Below, piece after piece: positions 33,599 through 42,643 of a stretch of DNA of 64,000 nt (positions within the stretch are counted from its first letter, which is position 1; every line of letters begins with the position of its first letter). The notes under the pieces are model-generated. The model ran no database searches. It saw only the letters and a program-made list of their open reading frames with translations, and was not told the origin of the DNA. Source of the stretch: an uncultured Dehalococcoidia bacterium (GTDB taxonomy: Bacteria; Chloroflexota; Dehalococcoidia; Lucifugimonadales; CAJWER01); the NCBI GenBank assembly GCA_958296115.1, contig OY282442.1:2648943-2712942 (forward strand). Reading direction: 5' to 3'. Position numbers and translations under genes: made by a program.

Positions 33599-33692
33599 TG
33601 GCGCTTGGCGATAGTGGCTCCGTCAGGTATGAGCATATTCTAACAACGTTGCCGCCGTGTTAGACTGGCGCCACCACCCGGCTAGGAGGCGC

Positions 33693-34637
33693 ATGTTGAC
33701 TACGAAATCGGGCTATCGGTTCAAGCTGGGGATGTTCTTGAACGAGTTGAGGCTGCCGTTCGACGAGGCGCTGCGGACTGCGAAGGAGATCGGCGCGGAG
33801 TACGTCTGGTTCTCGAACGTGCCGGGCGAGCCGGATATCGCGGACATGAGCGACGCGGAGGTTGACCGCGTGGGGGAGAGGGTGGCTGAGCATGGGCTGA
33901 AGATTCTGATGGTGAGCGCGGGGAATCCGTTCAAGCAGATTCACTTGACGGACATAGACGCGGACAACCCTGGGGCGAACGAGGAGTACGCGCGGGATTT
34001 GGCGGCGCTGGCGCGGTCCATGGAGGCCGCCAATCGGCTTGGGGTTTCGGCGGTCTTGTCGTACACGTTCGCGTGGCCGGGGGAGTATTCGGCGGGCAAG
34101 CCTACGTGGCCGATGCGGTGGCTGACGCGCGGGGGCGTGATTTCGGACGGCGACATGGACAAGCTGGAGTCGGCGTTCGCGCCTGTTGTGAAGGCGGCGG
34201 ACGAGCATGACGTGGACGTGACGCTTTCGATGATGCCGTGGAACTACACGAACACGACGGGCAATTTTCGGCGGGTCGCGGAGCGGATAGGGTCGCCGCG
34301 AATACGGGTGATGTGGGGACCGGCGGACAACATGAACTGCGGGGAGAGCGACGTGGCCGGAGGCGGGTTCATCAACGTCCGGCCGTACCTGCACAGCCTC
34401 CACATCAAGGACCTGCGCGTGAACGACGGGATGAGGCTGGATTTCGACTACAAGCCTGTCGGAGAGGGGGACGTGGACTTCCCGACGGCGCTGCGCGGCC
34501 TGCGGGATAACGACGCGGACGCCGCGCTGTCGGTTGCGACGCACTTCAGGCCCGCCAGCGGCTCGTCGGTCGAGGCGATGCGCATCAACTACGACAATAT
34601 CCGGGCGCTCATCTCCCGGGTCGAAGGAGAGGAATAG
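33693..34637 (+). CDS. Sugar phosphate isomerase/epimerase (xylose isomerase-like TIM barrel)
   Basis: 314 residues of the AP-endonuclease-2/xylose-isomerase-like barrel: FKLGMFLNELRLPFDEAL, AKEIGAEYVWF, a middle VMWGPADNMNCGE strand and HSLHIKDLRVNDG near the end, the last one carrying a His-Lys-Asp typical of the metal or substrate site. It likely isomerises or epimerises a sugar or inositol-like compound in the cytoplasm. The ATG at 33693 with AGGAGG just upstream is preferred over an in-frame start 12 codons earlier. First gene of a three-gene operon. Confidence 0.82.
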   Translation: MLTTKSGYRFKLGMFLNELRLPFDEALRTAKEIGAEYVWFSNVPGEPDIADMSDAEVDRVGERVAEHGLKILMVSAGNPFKQIHLTDIDADNPGANEEYARDLAALARSMEAANRLGVSAVLSYTFAWPGEYSAGKPTWPMRWLTRGGVISDGDMDKLESAFAPVVKAADEHDVDVTLSMMPWNYTNTTGNFRRVAERIGSPRIRVMWGPADNMNCGESDVAGGGFINVRPYLHSLHIKDLRVNDGMRLDFDYKPVGEGDVDFPTALRGLRDNDADAALSVATHFRPASGSSVEAMRINYDNIRALISRVEGEE

Positions 34638-34640
34638 GCC

Positions 34641-35654
34641 ATGGACATGCAGCTTCAGGTCGGGCTGATCGGGTGCGGAGGCATAAGCCGCCACCATCTT
34701 CCGAATATCCTTTCGACGCCACGTATGAGGCTCAGGGCGACCATGGACGTGGTCGAGTCGGCGGCGAGGGAGCGCGCGGAACAGGCCGAGTCCGATTACT
34801 TCACCACCGACCTCGACAGGGTTCTGTCGGACGACGGCATCGACGCGGTCCTGATATGCTCGACTCACGATACGCACGCGGAGCTGGCGGTCCGGTGCCT
34901 GGAGGCTGGCAAGCCGGTCTTTTGCGAGAAGCCCCTTGCTATGACGATGGAGGAGGCGCGGCGGGTGCAGGAGGCGGTACACAGGACGGGTCTGCCGCTG
35001 ATGAGCGGGTGGTGGTTCAAGCACTCGCCGGTCACAAAGCGGCTGCGCGAGGTGATCGAGCGGCCGAGATTCGCGCTGTTCACCTGCCGGGTGCCGCCGG
35101 GCCCGTACACGAGCGCGGACCCATACGGCAAGGGAGGGCTGCTGGACACGGCCGGATACAACCTGCACTGGACGTGGCACGTCATGCGGTCTCAGCCGGT
35201 CGAGGTACACGCGGTGGGCATGGACATGCAGGCGACCAGCACATGCACTATCACCGTTCGGTTCGAGAACGGGGGCGTCGGCACGTCCATCTTCAGTGAC
35301 TTGGGCAGCGGCGGGATTCTGCCCAAGCACTACGCGGAGGTACATGCGGGCGAGGTTAGCGCGGCGACCCTGCGTTTCGGCAACCTCGTGTTCGAGGGCA
35401 CGGACGAGCCTGGCATAGAGGAGAACCGCTACCACAACGGCTTCGACGAGGAGATGGCGATGTTCGCGGAGCTGTGCATCGAAGGCGGGGCCAGCCCGAT
35501 GGACGCCTGGGAGGCGTGCATCCCAACGCTGATATTCGAGAAGGCGGTCGAGTCTATGAGCGCCGGGCAGCCGATAGCCGTGAACGTGGAGAAGGAGTTC
35601 TATCTGCCGGAGGGGGTCCTGCCTCCCAGCCTCGCCGAATTCGGGGACGCCTGA
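34641..35654 (+). CDS. Gfo/Idh/MocA family oxidoreductase
   Basis: 337 residues. Rossmann motif VGLIGCGGIS at residues 7-16 and the catalytic-lysine motif FCEKPLAMT near residue 94, then the YNLHWTWHVM and FSDLGSGG parts of the substrate domain. Uses NAD(P) to oxidise or reduce a sugar hydroxyl or inositol. Begins three bases after the isomerase stop, with GGAG in the isomerase 3' end, so the two are probably co-translated. The substrate is probably shared with its neighbours. Confidence 0.9.
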   Translation: MDMQLQVGLIGCGGISRHHLPNILSTPRMRLRATMDVVESAARERAEQAESDYFTTDLDRVLSDDGIDAVLICSTHDTHAELAVRCLEAGKPVFCEKPLAMTMEEARRVQEAVHRTGLPLMSGWWFKHSPVTKRLREVIERPRFALFTCRVPPGPYTSADPYGKGGLLDTAGYNLHWTWHVMRSQPVEVHAVGMDMQATSTCTITVRFENGGVGTSIFSDLGSGGILPKHYAEVHAGEVSAATLRFGNLVFEGTDEPGIEENRYHNGFDEEMAMFAELCIEGGASPMDAWEACIPTLIFEKAVESMSAGQPIAVNVEKEFYLPEGVLPPSLAEFGDA

Positions 35655-35661
35655 CGGCGGC

Positions 35662-36585
35662 GTGCGGAACTTCACTGTCGAGGACGACCGTATCGAGCTG
35701 CCGCGGGGCGCGACTGCCCGCGCGAGGCGCGTCAAGGTCGGCTGGCGCGGCAGACAGGTACTGGGGCTGAGCCAAGGGGACTTCCGCAATTACATCTACC
35801 CGCTCTTCACGCCGTCGGGCATCCAGGTTACGTCCGAGTCGCCGATAGACCATCCGCATCACCAGTCGGTCACCGTCGGGGCCGACCATTTCAACTGCTA
35901 CCTCCCGTACTCTTCGGACAAGTTCGAGGAGGCGAATTACAGCTTCTACGTCAACTACGTCTTCCAGGGCAGGGCCCCGGGACGCATCGTGAGCCGCGGT
36001 TTGAGCCACAGAGAGACAGCGCCCGGCCATCTCAGGATTTTGCAGGAGCTGGACTGGCAGGGGCCCGAGGAGTGGGGCGCGCCCGATAGGAGGACTGTTG
36101 CGGCGGAGACGCGCGCCATAGACGTTCTCCCGGGCGCCACCGCCAACGTTATAGACATCCGCACCCGGTTGAGCGCCACCGAGTGGGCGCTGCGGATAGG
36201 GCCGACGCGCCACGCTTTCTTCACCATCAGGCTCGCGGACGGTCTGCGCGTGGTGGACGGCGGCAGCGTCATCGACTCCGAGGGGCGCAGCGGCGGAGCG
36301 GCGATCTCAGGGCAGCGGGCGGCGTGGGTGGATGCATACGGGGCGGCATGTAAGGGACGGCAGGCAGGCATCAGGGTGATTCCGCATCCGTCGTGCGGCG
36401 ATGCCGCTTGGGGCACCGCGGACTACGGGACAATTACGGTCAACCCGCTGCTCGACAAGGCATGGGAGCTGAGCCCGGGCGATAGCGTCGAGGCCGGCGT
36501 GAGGCTGGTCGTCCACGACGGGTCCGCGGACGAGGCCGGCGTTGGGGGATGCATTGAGGCTTCAGGCGCGGTGGAGATGGGATAG
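35662..36585 (+). CDS. DUF6807 (PmoA-like) family protein
   Basis: 307 residues. Signature of the DUF6807/PmoA-type family: NYIYPLFTPSGIQV, then SPIDHPHHQSVTVG (the DHPHH box) early in the chain, and a beta-rich remainder with LPGATANVIDIRTRLSA. Function unproven; members sit with sugar dehydrogenases and isomerases, as here. GTG start at 35662, seven bases after the oxidoreductase stop. Together the three genes suggest one catabolic route for a polyol or sugar derivative. Confidence 0.75.
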   Translation: MRNFTVEDDRIELPRGATARARRVKVGWRGRQVLGLSQGDFRNYIYPLFTPSGIQVTSESPIDHPHHQSVTVGADHFNCYLPYSSDKFEEANYSFYVNYVFQGRAPGRIVSRGLSHRETAPGHLRILQELDWQGPEEWGAPDRRTVAAETRAIDVLPGATANVIDIRTRLSATEWALRIGPTRHAFFTIRLADGLRVVDGGSVIDSEGRSGGAAISGQRAAWVDAYGAACKGRQAGIRVIPHPSCGDAAWGTADYGTITVNPLLDKAWELSPGDSVEAGVRLVVHDGSADEAGVGGCIEASGAVEMG

Positions 36586-36592
36586 CGGGGCA

Positions 36593-36948
36593 TGGTGGAG
36601 ACGGGGGAGAGTCGAACTCCCCGTCCAAAGGGCTGCCCGGCTAGGATGTGCTACAGGCTTAGCCGGCTCTTAGTTCTCGCCTCTCGCGGGCCCTTGCCGG
36701 CGCGGACTTCGCGAAGGCCAGCCGATTGTCTTAGGTCCCGGCTATCGGCGTCAGCGGGACAGCGCCCCGAATTGCGTCGCTCAACTCGCCTCCCTCGGGG
36801 TAAGGAGAGCGGTGAACGCGCCGCCTATCTAGGCGGCGACGGGCAAAGCTTCGTTGCCAGTTACTATGGTGCCACCTTTTTACGAGGTGGGTGGCGCCTC
36901 GGCCTGCAATCCCGCGGAACGCGCCCCCTGTCGAACCCGCGCGTCCCC
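36593..36948 (-). ncRNA. ssrA: Transfer-messenger RNA (tmRNA)
   Basis: On the minus strand the 5' end reads GGGGACG and the 3' end CGTCTCC-A-CCA, pairing as a seven-base acceptor stem with one G-U. GGTTCGACAGG follows the 5' side and GGAGTTCGACTCTCC forms the T-arm at the 3' side. The tag frame lies between: resume codon GGC, then AAC GAA GCT TTG CCC GTC GCC GCC TAG, giving the tag GNEALPVAA with the Ala-Ala end recognised by ClpXP. The tag stop is followed by a GGCGGC hairpin. It rescues stalled ribosomes with SmpB (smpB is not in the window). Confidence 0.95.
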
Positions 36949-36959
36949 ACGCAATCAGC

Positions 36960-36967
36960 ATAATATA
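36960..36967 (-). promoter_or_regulatory. -10 region of ssrA
   Basis: TATATTAT on the minus strand, 11-12 bases before the mature 5' end. No convincing -35 box was found. Confidence 0.4.
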
Positions 36968-37041
36968 TCCTAACATACTCCCCGCTTGGATGCACCACCC
37001 AGGCAATGGCTCTGAATCTAGCTCGAATCTGTTCAGGCTAG

Positions 37042-37070
37042 TTGACTGGCGATGACTTAGACGCTAGACT
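37042..37070 (+). promoter_or_regulatory. Promoter candidate of the ABC transporter operon
   Basis: TTGACT (37042-37047), 17 bases, TAGACT (37065-37070): the same two hexamers and spacing as at 5683-5711. The rest of 36968-37181 shows no gene. Confidence 0.45.
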
Positions 37071-37181
37071 CCCCATATTGAGCGGAGATGGAGCCTGGGG
37101 CTGCGGTTCACGTTCGCCGCGCGGGGCTCCGCCTGAGCCATAGGCAGATCCGGCGATAGAGTGGGGTCAAGGAAGGGTACG

Positions 37182-38186
37182 TTGGTGAACACAGTACTAT
37201 CGGTCGAGAATCTGGAGACTCACCTGGCGTCGCGCGAGGGCGCTATCAAGGCGGTCAACGACGTCTCCTTCCAGGTCGAACAGGGTGAGACGCTTGGAAT
37301 AGTCGGCGAGAGCGGCTCCGGCAAGACCATGACGGCGCTCTCGGTCATGGGGCTCGTGCCGAACCCTCCCGGCCGCATCGTGGGCGGGCGCGTGGAGTTG
37401 GACGGCGAGGCGATCACGGAGCTGTCGGACAAGGAGCTCAGGGAGCGCCGCGCGACCAAGATGGGCATGGTGTTCCAGGACCCGGCGACGTCCCTGAACC
37501 CTACGATGAAGGTCGGGCCGCAGATAGCCGAGACGATGCAGGTCCACTTGGGCTACAACGAGGCGACGGCGCGGAAGCGCGCCATCGAGATACTCGATCG
37601 CGTCGGCATCCCGTCCGCCGAGTCCCGGTACTACGACTACCCGTTCCAGTTCAGCGGCGGGATGCGGCAGCGGGCGATGATCGCCATTGCGGTCTCGTGC
37701 GATCCCCTACTGCTGATAGCCGACGAGCCCACCACCGCCTTGGACGTAACGGTGCAGGCGCAGCTCCTAGACCTCGTCCGCGACCTGAAGGAGGAGCGCG
37801 GCACGTCGGTCATCTGGATCACCCATGACCTGGGGGTGATCGCCGAGCTCTGCGACCGGGTGGCGGTGATGTACGCGGGCTTCATAGTGGAGACTGCGCC
37901 TGTGCAGGAGATATTCGAGAATCCGAAGCACAGGTACACGTCGCTGCTGCTGCGAGCGCTGCCTTCGATGGAGAGGCGGGAGGCCGACCGCCTGGAGTCG
38001 ATAGTGGGCCTTCCCCCTCACCTTGCGAACCTCAAGCCTGGGTGCCCCTTCGCGCCGCGCTGCGACGGCCCCGTGGACCGCTGTACGGAGGAGAACCCGG
38101 CCCTCGCTGAGATGGGGCCGAGTCATTACGCAGCCTGCTGGAACCCGCTGAACGGCAATACGGCGGGAATGGGAGAAGAGTCTTGA
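37182..38186 (+). CDS. Opp/Dpp-type ABC transporter ATPase (DppD/OppD-like)
   Basis: 334 residues. Walker [10 protein letters not shown]-loop [12 protein letters not shown], signature FSGGMRQR, Walker [15 protein letters not shown]-loop WITHDLGV, then the OppD/DppD C-terminal extension with a Cys-rich loop ([15 protein letters not shown]) that can bind an Fe-S cluster. It powers uptake of peptides or other solutes. Start is TTG 37182 or GTG 37185, both after AAGGAAGGG; an upstream GTG at 37161 lacks a ribosome site. First of four transporter genes; no binding protein is in the operon. Confidence 0.9.
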   Translation: MVNTVLSVENLETHLASREGAIKAVNDVSFQVEQGETLGIVGESGSGKTMTALSVMGLVPNPPGRIVGGRVELDGEAITELSDKELRERRATKMGMVFQDPATSLNPTMKVGPQIAETMQVHLGYNEATARKRAIEILDRVGIPSAESRYYDYPFQFSGGMRQRAMIAIAVSCDPLLLIADEPTTALDVTVQAQLLDLVRDLKEERGTSVIWITHDLGVIAELCDRVAVMYAGFIVETAPVQEIFENPKHRYTSLLLRALPSMERREADRLESIVGLPPHLANLKPGCPFAPRCDGPVDRCTEENPALAEMGPSHYAACWNPLNGNTAGMGEES

Positions 38187-39193
38187 CGGTTACGCAGGAT
38201 TCGGCGACGCAGAACGGCGCCCTTCTCGAAGTGCGCGGCCTCGAGACGCACTTCAAGGCGGGGACCAAGGGCATCATCTTCGGCATCGGCGCCATCAAGC
38301 AGACGGTGCGCGCGGTCGATGGGGTGAACCTATCGATACAGAAGGGTGAGACGCTTGGGCTCGTTGGCGAGAGCGGCTGCGGCAAGTCCACCCTGGGCTA
38401 CACGATACTCCAGCTCGAGAGCGCCACGGCCGGCGAGGTCTTCTACGACGGCCACAGGCTCACGGGCCTGAAGAGCGGCGAGATGCGCCCATTTCGGCAG
38501 AAGATGCAGATCATCTTCCAGGACCCCCACGCGGCCCTAGATCCCAGGATGACCATCGGGCAGGCGGTCGGCGAGCCGCTGAGTGTCCACGGGATAGTCG
38601 CCAAGGACGAGGTGGAGGACAAGGTCGAGGAGCTTCTGGCCACAGTCGGCCTGAACCCCTACTTCAAGAACCGCTACCCGCACGAGTTCAGCGGCGGACA
38701 GCAGCAGCGCATCGTGATCGCCCGGGCCCTCTCGGTCGAGCCGGAGTTCATCGTCTGCGACGAGCCGATCTCGGCCTTGGACGTCTCTATCCAGGCGCAG
38801 ATCATAAACCTGCTGGAGGAGTTGCAGGACCAGTTCGGCCTGACGTATCTCTTCATCTCCCACGACCTGCGCGTCGTGCGACACATCAGCGACAGGGTGG
38901 CGGTGATGTACTTGGGCAAGGTCGTGGAGCAGGGGCAGATCGACGCCCTGCACGACAACCCGCTGCATCCGTACACCCAGGCGCTGCTGTCGAGCGTGCC
39001 GATACCCAACCCCGCGCTCGCCAAGACGCGGAAGCGGATCATCCTGGAGGGAGACGTGCCGAGCCCGATCGACCCGCCGAGCGGGTGCCGGTTCAGGACC
39101 AGGTGCCCCATAGCGGTCGAGCGGTGCGCCGAGGAGGAGCCGCTCTTTCGGGAGGCGCGGGACAATCACTGGGTGGCCTGCCACCTGGCTTGA
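38183..39193 (+). CDS. Opp/Dpp-type ABC transporter ATPase (DppF/OppF-like)
   Basis: 336 residues. Walker [10 protein letters not shown]-loop [14 protein letters not shown], signature FSGGQQQR, Walker [14 protein letters not shown]-loop FISHDLRV, and the C-terminal oligopeptide-type domain with [15 protein letters not shown]. Forms the second half of the ATPase pair with the preceding gene. TTG start at 38183 overlaps the TGA of that gene as TTGA, so the two are coupled. Confidence 0.9.
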   Translation: MTVTQDSATQNGALLEVRGLETHFKAGTKGIIFGIGAIKQTVRAVDGVNLSIQKGETLGLVGESGCGKSTLGYTILQLESATAGEVFYDGHRLTGLKSGEMRPFRQKMQIIFQDPHAALDPRMTIGQAVGEPLSVHGIVAKDEVEDKVEELLATVGLNPYFKNRYPHEFSGGQQQRIVIARALSVEPEFIVCDEPISALDVSIQAQIINLLEELQDQFGLTYLFISHDLRVVRHISDRVAVMYLGKVVEQGQIDALHDNPLHPYTQALLSSVPIPNPALAKTRKRIILEGDVPSPIDPPSGCRFRTRCPIAVERCAEEEPLFREARDNHWVACHLA

Positions 39194-39208
39194 CCAAGGA
39201 GGGGACCG

Positions 39209-40093
39209 TTGCGCACCCTTCTTCTGCTGGCGTATAGGGTCATCCTCGTATTCGTCCTCGTCTCGTTCTTCAGCTTCGCGACGCTGGACCAGCCGGTTCT
39301 GCGTTCGGTGTACGTCGCGCTGACGTCCATCCAGAGCGCCTTCGCCGACACTTTCAGGTTCGCGTTCGACATATTCGATTCCGGAGAGGACCTGGGCATT
39401 GTCCTGGACGCATACACGCGCAGCCTGACTCTCATGCTGTTGGCGGTGGCTATAGGCTCGCTCGCCGGTCTCGCGCTGGGCTTGGTGAGCGGCCTGCGCC
39501 CTCGCTCGCCCGTGGCCGGGCTCGCCTCGGCAGTCAGCTACGTCGGGGTGCTCACGCCCAGCTTCCTCCTCGCGGTGCTGGTGCTGCTCCTGTTCATCCG
39601 CTACGTGGGCCCGGCTTTCGGGGCCAGGTTCGTCCTGCTCAGCCCGGAGGTTACGGTGTTCGACGTCAGGCGGCTGATAGCCCCCGCGCTGGTGCTCTCG
39701 GTGCGCCCCATGGCCTTCATGACGCAGGTGACAATCGGCGCGCTTCAGGAGGTGATCTACTCGGACTACGTGCGAACCGCGCGGGCGAAGGGGCTGCTAC
39801 GCCGGACGATACTGCTCCGCCACGTCCTGCGCAACATCGCGGCTCCTGCCCTGACCAGCCTCAATTCGTCCTTCTACTTCTCTCTCAGCAGCCTGCTCAT
39901 AGTCGAGTGGCTGTTCAACTGGGGCGGCGTCGGGGTCCGTCTTCTGGACGCGGCGGCGGACAGGGACGCGGAGATGGCAAGCTACTTCCTGGTCTCGATA
40001 GGGATCACGTTCCTGGTCTTGAACACGGTCGTGAAGGTGATCATACGGCGGGTAGATCCCCGGCTGAACGAAGCGGGGGCGGCGGTATCGTGA
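39209..40093 (+). CDS. ABC transporter permease (DppB/OppB-like)
   Basis: 294 residues, six membrane segments, with the coupling (EAA) loop YVRTARAKGLLRRTILLRHVLRN. TTG start at 39209 preceded by AAGGAGG with a six-base gap. The first periplasmic loop is short and lacks the GDP motif common in DppB, so the family match is a little atypical. Inner-membrane partner of the ATPase pair. Confidence 0.85.
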   Translation: MRTLLLLAYRVILVFVLVSFFSFATLDQPVLRSVYVALTSIQSAFADTFRFAFDIFDSGEDLGIVLDAYTRSLTLMLLAVAIGSLAGLALGLVSGLRPRSPVAGLASAVSYVGVLTPSFLLAVLVLLLFIRYVGPAFGARFVLLSPEVTVFDVRRLIAPALVLSVRPMAFMTQVTIGALQEVIYSDYVRTARAKGLLRRTILLRHVLRNIAAPALTSLNSSFYFSLSSLLIVEWLFNWGGVGVRLLDAAADRDAEMASYFLVSIGITFLVLNTVVKVIIRRVDPRLNEAGAAVS

Positions 40094-40150
40094 CAATCCG
40101 CGGCCGACTCGCGGCCTCCAGGCAGGATACCGGGTGAGAGGCTAATCCAT

Positions 40151-41242
40151 ATGCCGACCGAACCCATGCCGCCGGCGTCGATATGGTACCTGGACCACGG
40201 GGCTATCGCGCTCGCCGCGCTCGCCGCGCTGTTCGCGATAAGCTTCACCGCCCGCTTCTGGGCGCCGCGCCTGCGCTCGGCGGTCCGACCCCGGGGCATA
40301 TCGGCAGGCCGCACACGGCTGGAGAGGAGCGCCGAGCTGGCCGCCAGGTTCCTGGGCAACCCCGCTCTCATCGCAGGGAGCCTGGTCGCCGTCGCGCTGT
40401 TCGCCGCATCGGTCTGGCCTTCCTTCCTGTCACCCTACGGCCCGCAGCAAGTCGGGCGGACCCTCCAGAACATCGATGGGCGGGTCATGGGTCGGCCCTT
40501 CCCTCCAAGCTCGCCGTACCCTGCGGGGTCGGACGTGGAGGGCCGAGACCTGCTGACGCGCATCGTCCACGGGACACGTAGGACGCTCACGCTGTGCGCG
40601 GCGGTGGCGGTCCTGCGGCTGCTGTTGGGGAGCGGCCTCGGGGGGGTGGCCGGCTGGAGGGGCGGCGCGGTTGGACAGCAGATACTCTCGATAGGGTCCG
40701 TGTCATCGTCCATACCGAGCCTGCTGTTCGCATTCGTATTCATCCTCGCCATCGGCCCGCGGCTGGGGTTCGGCGTGTTCCTGCTGGGACTGGGGCTGAC
40801 CGGCTGGGCGGAGCTGACGAATATCGTGCATGGGTCCGTGCGGTGGATTCGGAACCAGCCCTACCTGGACGCCGCGGTCGCGCTTGGCTCCTCTCCCCTG
40901 CACGTCGCGCGGCGCCACCTGCTCCCGAACCTAGCGCCCCAGCTAATCCCGGCCGCGGCCCTGGAGTTGAGCGCGGTCCTGCTCACGCTGGGGGAGCTTG
41001 GGTTCCTGGGGCTGTTCCTGGGCGAGTCCTTCTTCGGCTACGTGCCCCAGGTCGTGAGGTCGCCGATGGCCCCGGAGTGGGCCGGGATGCTGTCCGGGAC
41101 GCGCCTTTCGATATTCAACTGGCCCTGGCTGCCTCTCGCGCCCGCCCTGGCGTTCATGGTTGCTATACTTGGGTTCAATCTGCTTGCGACCGGCCTCAGG
41201 AGCTGGCTCGATCCGTTCCAGCAACGAGGCCCGGCGCGCTGA
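40151..41242 (+). CDS. ABC transporter permease (DppC/OppC-like)
   Basis: 363 residues. Contains GSDVEGRDLLTRIVHGTRRTL (family GTDxxGRD box) and the coupling loop DAAVALGSSPLHVARRHLLPN, with six or seven membrane segments and an extra N-terminal helix. The ATG at 40151 follows the DppB-like stop by 57 bases. Completes the transporter, except that no substrate-binding lipoprotein is encoded nearby; the only one in the window is at 61802-63982. Confidence 0.85.
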   Translation: MPTEPMPPASIWYLDHGAIALAALAALFAISFTARFWAPRLRSAVRPRGISAGRTRLERSAELAARFLGNPALIAGSLVAVALFAASVWPSFLSPYGPQQVGRTLQNIDGRVMGRPFPPSSPYPAGSDVEGRDLLTRIVHGTRRTLTLCAAVAVLRLLLGSGLGGVAGWRGGAVGQQILSIGSVSSSIPSLLFAFVFILAIGPRLGFGVFLLGLGLTGWAELTNIVHGSVRWIRNQPYLDAAVALGSSPLHVARRHLLPNLAPQLIPAAALELSAVLLTLGELGFLGLFLGESFFGYVPQVVRSPMAPEWAGMLSGTRLSIFNWPWLPLAPALAFMVAILGFNLLATGLRSWLDPFQQRGPAR

Positions 41243-41273
41243 ATGGCTAAAGAACATGAATGGAGGTGTTGGA

Positions 41274-42614
41274 ATGCCTGAGAGCATCGGGTCCGACCGT
41301 CAGCTTTTCGTGGACGATTTCCTTATCGAGGACGCCAAGGACGTTGAGCGAGTACTGCATGAGCCTGTGCGCGAGGCTCCGGCCATCGAGGGAGACAGGC
41401 CATGGGACCTGAGTCCGTGCGCGGGCGGGTTCATGGAGGACAACGGGAAATTCAGGGCGTGGTACAGAAGCGAGCACGATTCGGACCAGGTCTTGAAGCG
41501 GAGCGGTCACGGGACGATGTACGCGGAGAGCGAGGACGGCGTGACGTGGGAGAAGCCGAGCCTTGGGCTGTTCGAGATAGAGGGATCGAAGGAGAACAAC
41601 GTGGTGTGGATGGGGCCTGGGGCGAACCTGGTTCCGTTCAAGGATCCGAACCCTGATGTTCCGGAGGACGAGAGGTACAAGGCTATCGCGCGGACGCGGG
41701 ACGTGCTTGCGCTGGGGTCGCCGGACGGCGTCAGGTGGCGCTTGCTGCAGGACGAGCCTGTGATGACGGATGGGCCGTTCGATTCGGTGAACATCGCGTT
41801 CTGGGACGATGCATTGGGGCAGTACGCGGCATATACGCGGGGAGTCGCGGGCACAGGCCCCTTCAAGGGGGGCGTGCGGTGGATTCGCCGGGCAACGTCG
41901 CCGGACTTCAGGAACTGGAGCGAGCTGGAATCCATAGACACCGGCGAGACGCCGGACGAGCACTTCTACACGAATGCCTGCGTGAAGTACGAGCGGGCGC
42001 CCGGGATCTACCTGATGTTCCCGTCGCGGTACGTGGTCGAGCGGAGCCCGGACCCGGACTGGACGCACAGCGTCGGGGTGAACGACATCGTGTTCATGTC
42101 GAGCCGGGACGGACTGCGGTTCGATCGCAGCATGAGGGACGCTTTCATACGGCCCGGCCTCGACCAGAACAACTGGCACGACAGGGGCGTCTATATCGAG
42201 ACTGGCATACTCCAGACCTCCCCTACCGAGATGTCGCTGTACGGGATGGAGAACTCGCATCTTCCGTCACAGCGGATAAGGAGGTACACGCTGCGGACGG
42301 ACGGCTTCGTGTCCGTGAACGCAGGATACGGCGGCGGCGAGTTCACGACGATTCCGATGGCGTTCGAGGGGAGCGAGCTCGAAATCAACTACTCGACGTC
42401 GGCGGTCGGTTACATAAGGGCCGAACTTCAGGACGCGGAGGGCCGCCCGATAGACGGCTTCACGATGGACGAGGGACCGGAGAAGTTTGGCGACGAAATA
42501 GGGGGCGTGATGACCTGGAACAACGGCGGCGACGTGAGCGGGCTGGCGGGCCGGCCGGTACGGCTGCGGTTCGCGCTCAAGGACGCGGACCTCTACGCAT
42601 TCAGGTTCAGGTAA
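41274..42614 (+). CDS. Glycosidase-like five-bladed propeller protein (GH32/43-type fold)
   Basis: 446 residues. N-terminal QLFVDDFLIEDAKDVERVLHEP and repeated blades (GKFRAWYRSE, ARTRDVLALGSPDGVRWRL, IAFWDDALGQYAAYTRG, DIVFMSSRDGLRFDR) as in GH32/GH43-like proteins annotated as glycosyl hydrolases in Planctomycetes and Chloroflexi. A C-terminal beta-sandwich starts near residue 365 (GSELEINYSTSAVG). No export signal is visible. GGAGGT six bases before the ATG at 41274 fixes the start. Downstream of the transporter, it may act on the imported compound; a catalytic acid pair cannot be named. Confidence 0.7.
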   Translation: MPESIGSDRQLFVDDFLIEDAKDVERVLHEPVREAPAIEGDRPWDLSPCAGGFMEDNGKFRAWYRSEHDSDQVLKRSGHGTMYAESEDGVTWEKPSLGLFEIEGSKENNVVWMGPGANLVPFKDPNPDVPEDERYKAIARTRDVLALGSPDGVRWRLLQDEPVMTDGPFDSVNIAFWDDALGQYAAYTRGVAGTGPFKGGVRWIRRATSPDFRNWSELESIDTGETPDEHFYTNACVKYERAPGIYLMFPSRYVVERSPDPDWTHSVGVNDIVFMSSRDGLRFDRSMRDAFIRPGLDQNNWHDRGVYIETGILQTSPTEMSLYGMENSHLPSQRIRRYTLRTDGFVSVNAGYGGGEFTTIPMAFEGSELEINYSTSAVGYIRAELQDAEGRPIDGFTMDEGPEKFGDEIGGVMTWNNGGDVSGLAGRPVRLRFALKDADLYAFRFR

Positions 42615-42643
42615 CGGGATTAGGGGTGTTGGCTGAGAGCAAT

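Noticed and set aside
33660-35789. 709-codon open frame on the minus strand opposite the isomerase and oxidoreductase genes
   Set aside because: It mirrors two genes with clear family motifs on the plus strand; the predicted protein is rich in Arg, His and Pro with no motif. Long antisense frames are expected in GC-rich DNA.
36593-36660. Possible stand-alone tRNA gene (GGTTCGA-like T-arm and CCA end)
   Set aside because: It is the 3' half of tmRNA; the matching 5' acceptor strand is 350 bases away.
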